This document shows, piece by piece, positions 25,272-33,299 of a stretch of 64,000 nucleotides of DNA; position 1 is the stretch's first letter, and the number at the start of each line of letters is the position of its first letter. The stretch is from a bacterium. GTDB taxonomy: Bacteria > Pseudomonadota > Alphaproteobacteria > Rhodobacterales > Rhodobacteraceae. A program made the translations under genes and the position numbers. The stretch spans positions 666,168 through 730,167 of the forward strand of contig WGOE01000002.1 in the NCBI GenBank assembly GCA_016124195.1, read 5' to 3'. The notes under the pieces were generated by a model that searched no databases, had not been told where the DNA came from, and saw nothing but the letters and a program-made list of their open reading frames with translations.

Positions 25272-26029
25272 TATTTACCGTAGATGTCGAAGGGGAAGTA
25301 CTTCTTGGTGATCGCGTCATAGGTGCCGTCGGCGCGGACCGCCTTGATCGCCGCGTTCAGCTTTTCCTTCAGGGGATCGCCCTTGCGCAGGCCAAAGCCC
25401 ACACCCTGACCCAGCACCGCCGGATCGTCCTCGACATTGCCGGCATTCTCGCAGCAGGCGCCGGTCGCGGTCTTCAGGAAGTCGGAGACGACCAGACCAT
25501 CGGCCACCACCGCGTCGATCCGGCCGGCCGCCAGATCCTGATAGCTTTCATCCGAAGTCTGGTAGCTCTTCATCTGGGCATCGGGGAAGTGCTTTTGCAC
25601 ATAGGCTTCCTGGATGGTCGAGACCTGAACCCCAACGATCTTGCCCTTGAGCGATTCATCGGTCGGCTTCAGGCCCGAACCCTTGGTGATCATCATCGAG
25701 GTGGGGGTGTTGTAATATTTATCCGAGAAGTCGATCGCCTTCATCCGCTCTTCGGTGATCGACATCGAGGACATGATCATGTCGATCTGGCCCGCGGTCA
25801 GGGCCGGGATGATGCCGTCCCAGGCGGTGGGGGTGATCACGCAATCCAGTTGCGCCTGCTTGCAGATCGCGTGCAGGAAATCGACCTCCCAGCCTTTCCA
25901 GGTGCCATCGGCATCCATCGAGGTGAAGGGCGGGTAGGCTGCCACATCGACACCGACCTTGATCGGGTCGGCCATGGCAGCACTGCCAAGCGACAGGGCC
26001 GCGACGGCGGCGAGTACGAGTTTCTTCAT
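25271..26029 (-). CDS. Family 3 extracellular solute-binding protein (amino-acid type)
   Basis: A 252-residue periplasmic binding protein with a Sec signal (MKKLVLAAVAALSLGSAAMA, cleavage about residue 20). The family 3 core is visible: VGVDVAAYPPFTSMDADGTW, GWEVDFLHAICKQAQLDC, WDGIIPALTAGQIDMIMSSM, and KGKIVGVQVSTIQEAYV. Two Cys at CC in the second lobe (ATGACCENAG) are unusual. The ATG at 26029 has AAGGAG upstream and is the real start. It lies between the ATPase gene and the two permease genes of the same importer. Confidence 0.93.
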   Translation of the reverse strand: MKKLVLAAVAALSLGSAAMADPIKVGVDVAAYPPFTSMDADGTWKGWEVDFLHAICKQAQLDCVITPTAWDGIIPALTAGQIDMIMSSMSITEERMKAIDFSDKYYNTPTSMMITKGSGLKPTDESLKGKIVGVQVSTIQEAYVQKHFPDAQMKSYQTSDESYQDLAAGRIDAVVADGLVVSDFLKTATGACCENAGNVEDDPAVLGQGVGFGLRKGDPLKEKLNAAIKAVRADGTYDAITKKYFPFDIYGK

Positions 26030-26071
26030 GGGAGTCTCCTTGTTGGACAGGTTCATCCGGGGGTCGCGTGG

Positions 26072-26869
26072 TCAGCCCACGGTTTTCAGGAATTGTTTCA
26101 GCCGTTCGGATTTCGGCGCGCCGAACAGGTCTTCGGGCGGGCCTTCCTCTTCGATGACGCCGTTGTGCAGATAGATGACATGGCTTGCAACCTCGCGGGC
26201 AAAGCGCATCTCATGGGTGACGAGGATCATGGTGCGGCCTTCGTCGGCAAGGCCCTTGATCACCTGCAGCACCTCGCCCACCAGTTCGGGGTCAAGGGCC
26301 GAAGTCGGTTCGTCGAACAGCATCGCCTTGGGGTTCATGCAGAGGGCGCGCGCGATGGCCGCGCGCTGCTGCTGGCCGCCCGACATGAAGGCGGGATAGG
26401 CGCCCTCTTTCTCGGCGAGGCCCACACGTGCCAAAAGCGCGCGGGCGCGGCTGATCGCCTCGTCCTTGGGCACCTTGAGCACATGGACCGGCACCTCGAT
26501 CAGGTTTTCCAGCACCGTCTTGTGCGTCCAGAGGTTGAAGTTCTGAAACACCATGCCCAGGCTTTGCCGGGCCTTTTCCAGCTGATGCTTGTCGGCGGCA
26601 TGGCCGTCGGGCTTCATCTTGATATGCTCGCCCGCGATTTCGATGTCGCCGGCGGTGGGGGTTTCCAGAAAGTTGATGCAGCGCAGCATGGTCGACTTGC
26701 CCGAGCCCGAGCCGCCGATGATGGCCACCACGTCGCCTTCACAGGCCGTCAGCGACACGCCCTTGAGCACTTCGTGGGTGCCAAAAGACTTGTGCAGTCC
26801 CTTGACCCTTATGGCGACGGGCTGAGAGGCCGCGCCGGCCGATGTCGTTGTCATTCCCTGATCCGGCAT
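26072..26869 (-). CDS. Polar amino-acid-type ABC importer ATP-binding protein (HisP-like)
   Basis: A 265-residue ATPase: Walker [14 protein letters not shown]-loop [20 protein letters not shown], signature [15 protein letters not shown], Walker [21 protein letters not shown]-loop [12 protein letters not shown]. HisP-type features include [14 protein letters not shown] and a short insertion with the charged stretch [17 protein letters not shown]. First gene of the minus-strand importer operon. Two starts are possible, ATG 26869 (used) or ATG 26854, the latter having AGGGA almost touching it. Confidence 0.93.
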   Translation of the reverse strand: MPDQGMTTTSAGAASQPVAIRVKGLHKSFGTHEVLKGVSLTACEGDVVAIIGGSGSGKSTMLRCINFLETPTAGDIEIAGEHIKMKPDGHAADKHQLEKARQSLGMVFQNFNLWTHKTVLENLIEVPVHVLKVPKDEAISRARALLARVGLAEKEGAYPAFMSGGQQQRAAIARALCMNPKAMLFDEPTSALDPELVGEVLQVIKGLADEGRTMILVTHEMRFAREVASHVIYLHNGVIEEEGPPEDLFGAPKSERLKQFLKTVG

Positions 26870-26953
26870 GTGGTCCCGCCGTTTGTTTTCCTGATCTGAA
26901 CCAGCGGCATGGGTTTGTGCAAGCGAATAATTCGCGCCGGCGCGCCGACGGCC

Positions 26954-27511
26954 CTATTCCAGGTTGGTATGCCTTGCGCGCATGGATTCAAGGCTTTCCT
27001 TCAGCTTTTCGCGCAGATCCAGCACCAGAAGTTCGAAGATCAGGAACATGGCGCCCTCAAACACCGATCCCATCGGCAAGATTGACGTGGCGTCGGTTTG
27101 GTCGCGCGCCATGGTCTGCACGGGAATCACCAGGGTCTGATCGGCGGCGCGCGGGTCGGGCCCGTCCGGTTCGGCGGTGATGCAGCAAACCTTCGCCCCC
27201 GCCCCATGCGCCTGGCCGATCAGGGCCGCGACGGTGGCAAGGCGACCCGGCCCGCTCGATACGATCAGCAGATCGCCCGGACCCAGCGGCGGGCAGGACA
27301 TGTCGCCCTGGCAATGCACATCGCAGCCAAGGTGATAAAGCCGCATGGCCAGGGCACGCAGCATCAGCCCTTCGCGCCCGCAGCCATAGGTGACGATGCG
27401 GCGCGCGCCGGCAATGGATTGGCTCAGGGCCGCCAGTTCGGCCTCGGAGACCTCTGCGCAGCCTGCACGCAGCTCCTCGGCCGCCAGACCGGCCCGCCGG
27501 GCGAGGGTCAT
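26954..27511 (-). CDS. SIS domain sugar-phosphate isomerase family protein (6-phospho-3-hexuloisomerase-like)
   Basis: A 185-residue single SIS-domain protein: RRIVTYGCGREGLMLRALAMR, LIVSSGPGRLATVAALIGQA (phosphosugar-binding Ser/Gly loop), TLVIPVQTMARD and MGSVFEGAMFLIFELLVLDL. It resembles HxlB-type 6-phospho-3-hexuloisomerases, but no 3-hexulose-6-phosphate synthase is nearby. It lies 46 bp after the SMP-30 lactonase gene of the galactonate operon on the same strand, so it probably processes or senses a phosphorylated sugar of that pathway. Start ATG 27511 has GAGG upstream; the longer open frame to 27625 would overlap the lactonase gene. Confidence 0.82.
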   Translation of the reverse strand: MTLARRAGLAAEELRAGCAEVSEAELAALSQSIAGARRIVTYGCGREGLMLRALAMRLYHLGCDVHCQGDMSCPPLGPGDLLIVSSGPGRLATVAALIGQAHGAGAKVCCITAEPDGPDPRAADQTLVIPVQTMARDQTDATSILPMGSVFEGAMFLIFELLVLDLREKLKESLESMRARHTNLE

Positions 27512-27557
27512 GGCCGGACCTCGCCGCGGCAATGCGGGCCTGTGTCGGGTCGCGCCC

Positions 27558-28415
27558 TCATGCGCGAAACCGCGGTTCGGGCAGCCCCTTGGCCACGTCA
27601 TGGACCGCAAAGACGCGGCCGGCATCGGGATGGGCGGCCAGCGCCTCGGGGGACATGCCTTCGCGGGCGGTCGTGCAATAGAGCGTGGTCATGTCCGGGC
27701 CGCCGAAGGCCGGGCATGAGGTATGGGGGGCGCCAAAACTCACCTCGCGCAGGAATTGACCCGCGGGCGAATAGCAGGCCACGCGCGAGGACCCCCATTG
27801 CGCATTCCAGAAATTGCCCTCGGCATCGATGGTGGCGCCGTCCGGAAAGATATCCGTGCCGGTGAAATCCAGAAACACCTCTTGCGGCCCCGCGGGCCAG
27901 CCGTCGGCGTCCAGCGCCACTTTCCAGACGGTCTGCGCCATCGTGTCGGCGAAATAGGCGGTGCCACCATCGGGCGAAAAGCAGATCGCATTGGGGATCG
28001 ACAGGCCGGGGAACAGGCAGCGCCCCTGGCCCTGATAGAGCCGGTAGATGGCGCCCTTGCCCTTGCGATCGGCATCTTCCCGGGCCATCGTGCCGATCCA
28101 GAAGCCGCCCTGCCGGTCGGCCCGCCCGTCGTTCGACCGGTTTGCGGGCTTGCTTGCCTCCAGCGGCGCAATCGCCCGCGTTTCTCCGGTCTCCAGATCG
28201 AACAGGAAAACATCGACGGCGCTTGCGATCAGCAGGACATCGTTGTCGACCCAGGCCATGGCCGAGATCATCTCGGGGAAGTTCCAGACCGTCGGGCCAT
28301 CCGGCCCCTGCGACAAGAGCTGCCGGTTCAGGATGTCGCACCAGAAGAGTTGCTGGCGGCCGGGATGCCAGAAGGCGCCTTCGCCCAGCTCGCAGGCGCG
28401 GTCGTCGAAAATCAT
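27558..28415 (-). CDS. SMP-30/gluconolactonase family sugar lactonase
   Basis: A 285-residue six-bladed propeller lactonase. Metal-binding positions expected for the family are seen in [10 protein letters not shown] (Glu), [18 protein letters not shown] (Asn-Asp), and [19 protein letters not shown] (Asp-Gly). In this operon, after dgoK and dgoA, it should open D-galactono-1,4-lactone (or L-arabinono-lactone) to the acid. Its start overlaps the dgoA stop by 4 bp. The galactose dehydrogenase and galactonate dehydratase needed to complete the pathway are not in the window. Confidence 0.9.
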   Translation of the reverse strand: MIFDDRACELGEGAFWHPGRQQLFWCDILNRQLLSQGPDGPTVWNFPEMISAMAWVDNDVLLIASAVDVFLFDLETGETRAIAPLEASKPANRSNDGRADRQGGFWIGTMAREDADRKGKGAIYRLYQGQGRCLFPGLSIPNAICFSPDGGTAYFADTMAQTVWKVALDADGWPAGPQEVFLDFTGTDIFPDGATIDAEGNFWNAQWGSSRVACYSPAGQFLREVSFGAPHTSCPAFGGPDMTTLYCTTAREGMSPEALAAHPDAGRVFAVHDVAKGLPEPRFRA

Positions 28416-29020
28416 GCTGTCGCTCCGTCATAGGCGGCCACGATGTCGCGGGCCCGGGCCGAGATTTCGCCGACCGGCAGGCCCGGCGTGTAAAGCGCGG
28501 TGCCGATGCCGAACCCGTCCGCGCCCGCGTTGATCCATTGCCGGAAATTGGCGGCGCCCGCCCCGCCCACGGCATAGACCTGCGTTCCCTTGGGCAGGAC
28601 GGCGCGGATCGCCTTCAGCCCTTCGTGGCCGATCAGGCTGGCCGGAAAGATCTTGAGCCCATCTGCCCCGGCCTTCAGCGCAGCAAAGCATTCGGTCGGC
28701 GTCATCACGCCCGGCCAGGACGCCATGCCGCGCGCCTTGGTGGCGGCGATCACCTCGGCGTCGCAGTTGGGCGAGACGATCAGCGTGCCGCCGGCATCCT
28801 GCACCTCGGCCACGTCCTTGACCGTCAGCACCGTGCCCGCGCCGATTTCGGCGTGATGTCCGAAGGCCTTGGCCATATGGGTGATCGAGGTCATCGGATG
28901 CGGTGAATTGAGCGGCACTTCGATCCGGGTGATGCCGGCGGCGATCAGGGCCTCGGCCGCGGCGACCGCCTCGGCGGGCGTGATCCCGCGCAGGATGGCG
29001 ATAAGGTTGCGGTGTTTCAT
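28412..29020 (-). CDS. dgoA: 2-dehydro-3-deoxy-6-phosphogalactonate aldolase
   Basis: A 202-residue KDPGal/KDPG-type class I aldolase. Signatures: [27 protein letters not shown] with the catalytic-base Glu, GAGTVLT, FIVSP-like LIVSPNCD, and LKIFPAS with the Schiff-base Lys. The Pro-Leu-Asn-Ser after the Glu (rather than the KDPG-aldolase TLRT) favours the galactonate enzyme. It splits KDPGal into pyruvate and glyceraldehyde 3-phosphate. It overlaps dgoK upstream and the lactonase gene downstream by 4 bp each. Confidence 0.93.
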   Translation of the reverse strand: MKHRNLIAILRGITPAEAVAAAEALIAAGITRIEVPLNSPHPMTSITHMAKAFGHHAEIGAGTVLTVKDVAEVQDAGGTLIVSPNCDAEVIAATKARGMASWPGVMTPTECFAALKAGADGLKIFPASLIGHEGLKAIRAVLPKGTQVYAVGGAGAANFRQWINAGADGFGIGTALYTPGLPVGEISARARDIVAAYDGATA

Positions 29021-29913
29021 GGCGACACTTTCAGCTTGGCATGAAGGGCAGAAAGGCCTGCAAGCGTGCAGGCGGTGGCATCAAGACGGTCGGCCTGCAG
29101 CCCCTGAGAGCCGAGTGCCCGCGCGTAAGAGGCCGCAAGGCCCTCGGCGCCGATCAGCTTGACCTTCTGGCCCAGCCAATAGGGCTTGGCCCCGGCCAGT
29201 TCGATACCGATCAGCAGGCCCGACAGGCGCGCCCGGGCCTGCGGCGCACCAAGCCCGTGCAACAGCGCCTCGGCCCGCAGCGAGAAGAGGCGGGCGGCGA
29301 TGCGGTCGGGCCGCGACAGCGCCTCGGACAGGCCCTCGTCAAAGGCGGCATCGTCCCAGCCCGCGCCGCCCATCGAATGGCGCAGCACCGACTGGGTGGA
29401 CAAAAGCGCGAACAATTCCCCCGTCATGAAGGTCTGGAACGAGACGACCTCGCCCGCCGAGACCTGCGCCCATTTGGCGTGCGTGCCGGGCAGGCAGAAG
29501 ACGCCGTCAAAGCCGGGATGCAGGGCAAGGGCGCCGGCCAGCTGGGTTTCCTCGCCCCGCATCACATCGGCGGGGCGGTCCTGGCTGAGGCCGGGTGCGA
29601 TGCGCACATCAAGGCGGGCATCCTGCGTCGGCACGCGGGTCAGGCCGGCGGGATCGGTGGGCGTGCAGGGCACGGCGCGGTACTGCGCCTCGACCCAGCC
29701 CTGCCGCGCGCCGACCATGCCGCAGGCCAGCACGAGGCTGCGGCTTTCGAGCCAGGGCGCCACGAGGTCCAAGAGGGCCGCTTCGAACTGATCGGGTGCC
29801 AGCTTGCCCATGCCCTTGTCCGATTCCGCCTGGGCCACGACCCCCGCCGGACCCATGGCCCAGGCCCGCAGGTTCGATGTGCCCCAGTCGACGGCGATCC
29901 AGCGTTCCGGCAT
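29017..29913 (-). CDS. dgoK: 2-dehydro-3-deoxygalactonokinase
   Basis: A 298-residue DgoK family kinase with the N-terminal phosphate-1-like motif [43 protein letters not shown] and [13 protein letters not shown], all characteristic of the family. It phosphorylates 2-keto-3-deoxy-galactonate. First gene of the minus-strand galactonate operon (GGGAGAG ribosome-binding site), divergent from tpa. Palindromes at 29991-30026 lie in the shared upstream region. Confidence 0.94.
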   Translation of the reverse strand: MPERWIAVDWGTSNLRAWAMGPAGVVAQAESDKGMGKLAPDQFEAALLDLVAPWLESRSLVLACGMVGARQGWVEAQYRAVPCTPTDPAGLTRVPTQDARLDVRIAPGLSQDRPADVMRGEETQLAGALALHPGFDGVFCLPGTHAKWAQVSAGEVVSFQTFMTGELFALLSTQSVLRHSMGGAGWDDAAFDEGLSEALSRPDRIAARLFSLRAEALLHGLGAPQARARLSGLLIGIELAGAKPYWLGQKVKLIGAEGLAASYARALGSQGLQADRLDATACTLAGLSALHAKLKVSP

Positions 29914-29990
29914 GTGGCTCTCTCCCTTCGGGACGGGTCCCGGCTGTGACCCCGTGGTAGGCTCGGGGTCCTGGCGGTTTTCGCGCAGTC

Positions 29991-30026
29991 TTGCCCTTTT
30001 GCGCGCCGAAGGGCAATCGGCCGATT
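29991..30026. promoter_or_regulatory. Overlapping palindromes in the dgoK-tpa divergent region
   Basis: TTGCCCTT (29991-29998) and AAGGGCAA (30009-30016) are perfect 8-bp inverted arms 10 bp apart. The right arm runs into a second perfect palindrome, AATCGGCCGATT (30015-30026). Their place about 78-113 bp upstream of dgoK suggests operators for a dedicated regulator of the galactonate operon, which is not encoded in this window. Confidence 0.5.
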
Positions 30027-30064
30027 TGACTATATGCAGCGGGCGCCCGGGTGCCCATTGCCGT

Positions 30065-30099
30065 CTGGCATTATCGCAGGCGATGCTCTGGACCTAAGG
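30065..30099 (+). promoter_or_regulatory. Candidate TauR site upstream of tpa
   Basis: Two direct repeats, CTGGCATTAT (30065-30074) and CTGGACCTAA (30088-30097), start 23 bp apart. The second matches the CTGGACYTAA element I know as the TauR recognition repeat of Rhodobacter capsulatus. The same pair with the same spacing lies upstream of xsc (33204-33238). The site ends about 100 bp before the tpa start. Confidence 0.8.
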
Positions 30100-30201
30100 A
30101 CTTCTTGTGTTCGGGCGGATGATGTTCTCCATAGCAGATGAGAGGCCAGGCTTCTGTCCGGCCCGATTCGCCTGAGACCATGGCCCGTTGAGGAGAGCCC
30201 G

Positions 30202-31575
30202 ATGAACACGATGACCAATGACCTGAGCGGCGTTGTCGCTGCCGACCGGGCTCATGTCTGGCACCACCTGAGCCAGCACAAGCCCTATGAGACCATCGAC
30301 CCCCGCGTGATCGTCGAGGGCAAGGGCCTGCGCGTCTGGGACGCCAAGGGCAAGGAATATATCGACGCGGTGTCGGGCGCGGTCTGGACCGTCAACGTGG
30401 GATATGGCCGCGAGTCGATCGCCAAGGCCGTGGCGGACCAGCTCGTCAAGATGAACTACTTCGCCGGGTCGAACGGCACGGTGCCGGGGGCGATCTTTGC
30501 CGAAAAGCTGATCTCGAAAATGCCGGGGCTGACCCGGGTCTACTATTCCAACTCAGGGTCGGAAGCGAACGAGAAGGTCTACAAGATGGTGCGCCAGATC
30601 TCGCACCGGCATCATGGCGGCAAGAAGAACAAGATCCTATACCGCGAGCGCGACTATCACGGCACGACGATCGCGGCGCTGGCAACCTCGGGTCAGGCCG
30701 AGCGGGCGATGCAGTACGGGCCCTATCCCGATGGCTTCGTGATGGTGCCGCACTGCCTGGAATACCGCAAGCAGTGGGATGTCGAGAATTACGGCGAGCG
30801 TGCCGCCAATGCCATCGAAGAGGTGATCCTGCGCGAGGGCCCCGACACGATCGGCTGTCTGGTGCTGGAGCCCGTGACGGCCGGCGGCGGTGTCATCGTG
30901 CCACCCAAGGGCTATTGGGAGCGCGTGCAGGAGATCTGCAGGAAGTACCAGATCCTTTTGCATATTGACGAGGTCGTCTGCGGCGTGGGCCGCACCGGCA
31001 CCTGGTTCGGCTATCAGCATTTCGGCATCAAGCCCGATTTCGTGACCATGGCCAAGGGTGTCGCCTCGGGCTACGCCGCGATTTCCTGCACCGTGACGAC
31101 CGAAGAGGTCTTTGCGATGTTCAAGGACGACGCGGCCGATCCCTTGAGCTATTTCCGCGACATCTCGACCTTTGGCGGCTGCACGGCGGGGCCGGCCGCG
31201 GCGCTGGAGAACATGCGCATCATCGAGGACGAGAACCTGCTGGAGAACACGCTGAAGATGGGCGCGCGTGTGCTCGACAACCTCAACGCGCTGATGGACA
31301 AGCACAAGGTGATCGGTGACGTGCGCGGCAAGGGCCTGTTCTGCGGCGCGGAACTCGTGGCGGACCGGGTGACCAAGGAGCCTGCCAACGAAAAGATGGT
31401 GGCGGCGGTGGTGGCCGATTGCAACGCCAATGGCGTGATCATCGGGATGACCAACCGCTCGGTGCCGGGGCTGAACAACACGCTGTGCCTGAGCCCGGCG
31501 CTGATTGCCACGGCGGACGATATCGACGCGATCACCGGCGCCATCGACGCCGCGCTGACCCGGGTCTTCGGCTAG
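30202..31575 (+). CDS. tpa: Taurine:pyruvate aminotransferase
   Basis: A 457-residue class III aminotransferase. PLP-binding features are YYSNSGSEANEKVYKM, the HIDEVVCGVGRTG aspartate, and the Schiff-base Lys in VTMAKGVASGYAAISC. Close resemblance to Tpa includes AVSGAVWTVNVGYGRESIA and RDISTFGGCTAGPAAALENM. It transfers the amino group of taurine to pyruvate, giving sulfoacetaldehyde and alanine in the cytoplasm. Its neighbours tauR and xsc settle the role. AGGAGAG precedes the ATG. It could accept close analogues (hypotaurine, homotaurine), but that is not visible here. Confidence 0.94.
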   Translation: MNTMTNDLSGVVAADRAHVWHHLSQHKPYETIDPRVIVEGKGLRVWDAKGKEYIDAVSGAVWTVNVGYGRESIAKAVADQLVKMNYFAGSNGTVPGAIFAEKLISKMPGLTRVYYSNSGSEANEKVYKMVRQISHRHHGGKKNKILYRERDYHGTTIAALATSGQAERAMQYGPYPDGFVMVPHCLEYRKQWDVENYGERAANAIEEVILREGPDTIGCLVLEPVTAGGGVIVPPKGYWERVQEICRKYQILLHIDEVVCGVGRTGTWFGYQHFGIKPDFVTMAKGVASGYAAISCTVTTEEVFAMFKDDAADPLSYFRDISTFGGCTAGPAAALENMRIIEDENLLENTLKMGARVLDNLNALMDKHKVIGDVRGKGLFCGAELVADRVTKEPANEKMVAAVVADCNANGVIIGMTNRSVPGLNNTLCLSPALIATADDIDAITGAIDAALTRVFG

Positions 31576-31593
31576 CGCGCTCTGCGGACCCGG

Positions 31594-31652
31594 CTGGGGG
31601 GCTGTCTGCCCCCCAGACCCCCCGAGGGTATTTGGACCAAAATGAAAGGGGG
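31594..31652 (+). repeat. Intergenic repeat family A, copy 3 (after tpa)
   Basis: Hairpin CTGGGGGGC (31594-31602), loop TGTCT, GCCCCCCAG (31608-31616), then CCCCCCGAGGGTATTTGG and AATGAAAGGGGG. It begins 19 bp after the tpa stop and could terminate tpa before tauR. Confidence 0.75.
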
Positions 31653-31723
31653 CGCGGTCGAAAGGCCGTGCCCCTTGACTTTGAGGGGGAGGAGGGCGCC
31701 ATCCTTGCGGCAAGGAGGCCCAG

Positions 31724-33181
31724 ATGGCGACGATCCCCCCAGAGGCATTCGTGCTGCCGCCGGCCGAGCGCGGGTCCTTGCAGCAGCGCATCCGGCAGAT
31801 GGTGACCGAGGGCGTGCTGTCGGGGCGTTTTCGGCCGGGGGCCAAGATGCCGTCGTCGCGGGGGCTTGCCGCCCATCTGCAGGTCAGCCGGTTGACCGTG
31901 ACGCTGGCCTATTCCGAACTGGTGGCGCAGGATTATCTGGCCGCCGCGGGGCGGTCCGGCTATTTCATCTCGGAAAATGCGCCCTTGGCCAGCGAATTGC
32001 CGGCGCAGGCCGCGCGGGCCGAGGCGCGCGAATTCGGGCGTATCGCGGGGCGTTTTTCGGGCCGGCGCGGGGTGGAGCGGCCCGACGACTGGGAGCGTTA
32101 TCCCTATCCCTTCATCTACGGCCAGGCCGATCCCAGCCTGTTTGACCATCAGAACTGGCGCCTTTGCGCCGTGCGTGCGCTGGGCCGGCGCGATTTCGCG
32201 GCGATGACGGCGGATTATTACGAGCGCGAGGATCCCCTGTTGATCGAGCATCTCTTGCGCCAGATCCTGCCCAAGCGCGGGATTGCCGCGCGCGAGGATG
32301 AGGTCGTGCTTACCATGGGCGCGCAGAATGCGCTGTGGCTGGCGGCGGCCTGCCTTCTGGGGCCGGGGCGCCGTGCGGTGATGGAGAATCCGGGCTATCC
32401 GGGCCTGCGCGCCATCCTCGGCGCCAGCGGGACCGAGGTGCGGGCGGTCGATGTCGATGCCGATGGACTGCCGCCCGACGCCATTCCGCCCGGCGTGGAT
32501 GTGGTCTTCACCACCGCAAGCCACCAATGCCCGACCAATGCCACCATGCCGGTCGAACGGCGGCGCGCGCTGCTGGAGGCGGCGGGGCGCGACGGCTTTG
32601 TCATCGTCGAGGATGACTATGAGTTCGAGATGTCGTTTCTCAAACCCGTCTCGCCGGCGCTGAAGTCGCTCGATGCCGAGGGGCGGGTGGTCTATGCGGG
32701 TTCGTTTTCAAAATCGGTCTTTCCGGGGATGCGGCTGGGCTATCTGGTCGGCCCGCCCGGCTTCATCCGCGAGGCGCGGGCGCTGCGGCTCATGTCGCTG
32801 CGCCATCCGCCCGGGCATATCCAGCGCACCATGGCCTATTTCCTCAGCCTCGGCCATTACGACACCTTGATCAGCCGTATGCGCAACGCCTTCCGCCGGC
32901 GCAGGCAGGCGATGGAGGAGGCGATCGCCGCCCATGGCCTGACCGTGGCCGGGCAGGGCGGCTTCGGCGGGTCCAGTTTCTGGATGCGCGCGCCGGTCGA
33001 TACCGAGGATCTGGCCGCTCGGCTGCGCGCCGAAGGGGTGCTGATCGAGCCGGGCCGCACCTTTTTCGACCCCGCCCGCGAGGATCGCCACCACTACCGG
33101 CTGGGTTATGGGTCGATTGCGCAGAACCGCATTGCCGAAGGGATTGCCCGCATAGCCGCTGCGATCGGTCAGGTTGGGTAG
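31724..33181 (+). CDS. tauR: MocR-type regulator of taurine utilisation (GntR HTH + aminotransferase domain)
   Basis: A 485-residue MocR protein. Residues about 15-85 form a GntR winged helix (LQQRIRQMVTEGVLSGRFRP, MPSSRGLAAHLQVSRLTVT). Residues about 120-485 form a type I aminotransferase domain with the PLP Lys in YAGSFSKSVFPGMRLGY and the Asp in IVEDDYEFEMSF. TauR of Rhodobacter activates tpa and xsc, probably sensing taurine or a derived amine through its PLP domain. It sits between those two genes, and both carry matching repeat pairs upstream, which supports the name. AAGGAGG precedes the ATG; the stop codon lies inside a family B repeat. Confidence 0.92.
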   Translation: MATIPPEAFVLPPAERGSLQQRIRQMVTEGVLSGRFRPGAKMPSSRGLAAHLQVSRLTVTLAYSELVAQDYLAAAGRSGYFISENAPLASELPAQAARAEAREFGRIAGRFSGRRGVERPDDWERYPYPFIYGQADPSLFDHQNWRLCAVRALGRRDFAAMTADYYEREDPLLIEHLLRQILPKRGIAAREDEVVLTMGAQNALWLAAACLLGPGRRAVMENPGYPGLRAILGASGTEVRAVDVDADGLPPDAIPPGVDVVFTTASHQCPTNATMPVERRRALLEAAGRDGFVIVEDDYEFEMSFLKPVSPALKSLDAEGRVVYAGSFSKSVFPGMRLGYLVGPPGFIREARALRLMSLRHPPGHIQRTMAYFLSLGHYDTLISRMRNAFRRRRQAMEEAIAAHGLTVAGQGGFGGSSFWMRAPVDTEDLAARLRAEGVLIEPGRTFFDPAREDRHHYRLGYGSIAQNRIAEGIARIAAAIGQVG

Positions 33182-33200
33182 GATGGGCAATCTGCCCATC
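33177..33200. repeat. Intergenic palindromic repeat family B, copy 2
   Basis: GATGGGCA (33182-33189), loop ATC, TGCCCATC (33193-33200), with the same GGTAG lead-in as copy 1; the tauR stop codon TAG (33179-33181) is part of the repeat. It ends 3 bp before the TauR repeats of the xsc promoter and may insulate xsc from tauR transcription. Confidence 0.75.
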
Positions 33201-33203
33201 TTT

Positions 33204-33238
33204 CTGGCCTTATCGCGGGGCGGGCTCTGGACCTAAGG
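33204..33238 (+). promoter_or_regulatory. Candidate TauR site upstream of xsc
   Basis: Direct repeats CTGGCCTTAT (33204-33213) and CTGGACCTAA (33227-33236) with 23-bp start-to-start spacing, identical to the arrangement before tpa; CTCTGGACCTAAGG is shared over 14 bases. The right repeat ends 63 bp before the xsc ATG, a usual place for an activator. Confidence 0.82.
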
Positions 33239-33299
33239 CCTGGCCTGCCACCGGCGTAGAAGCGTCGCGAAGCCCAAAGCGGCCAGAGGAGAATTTGCG

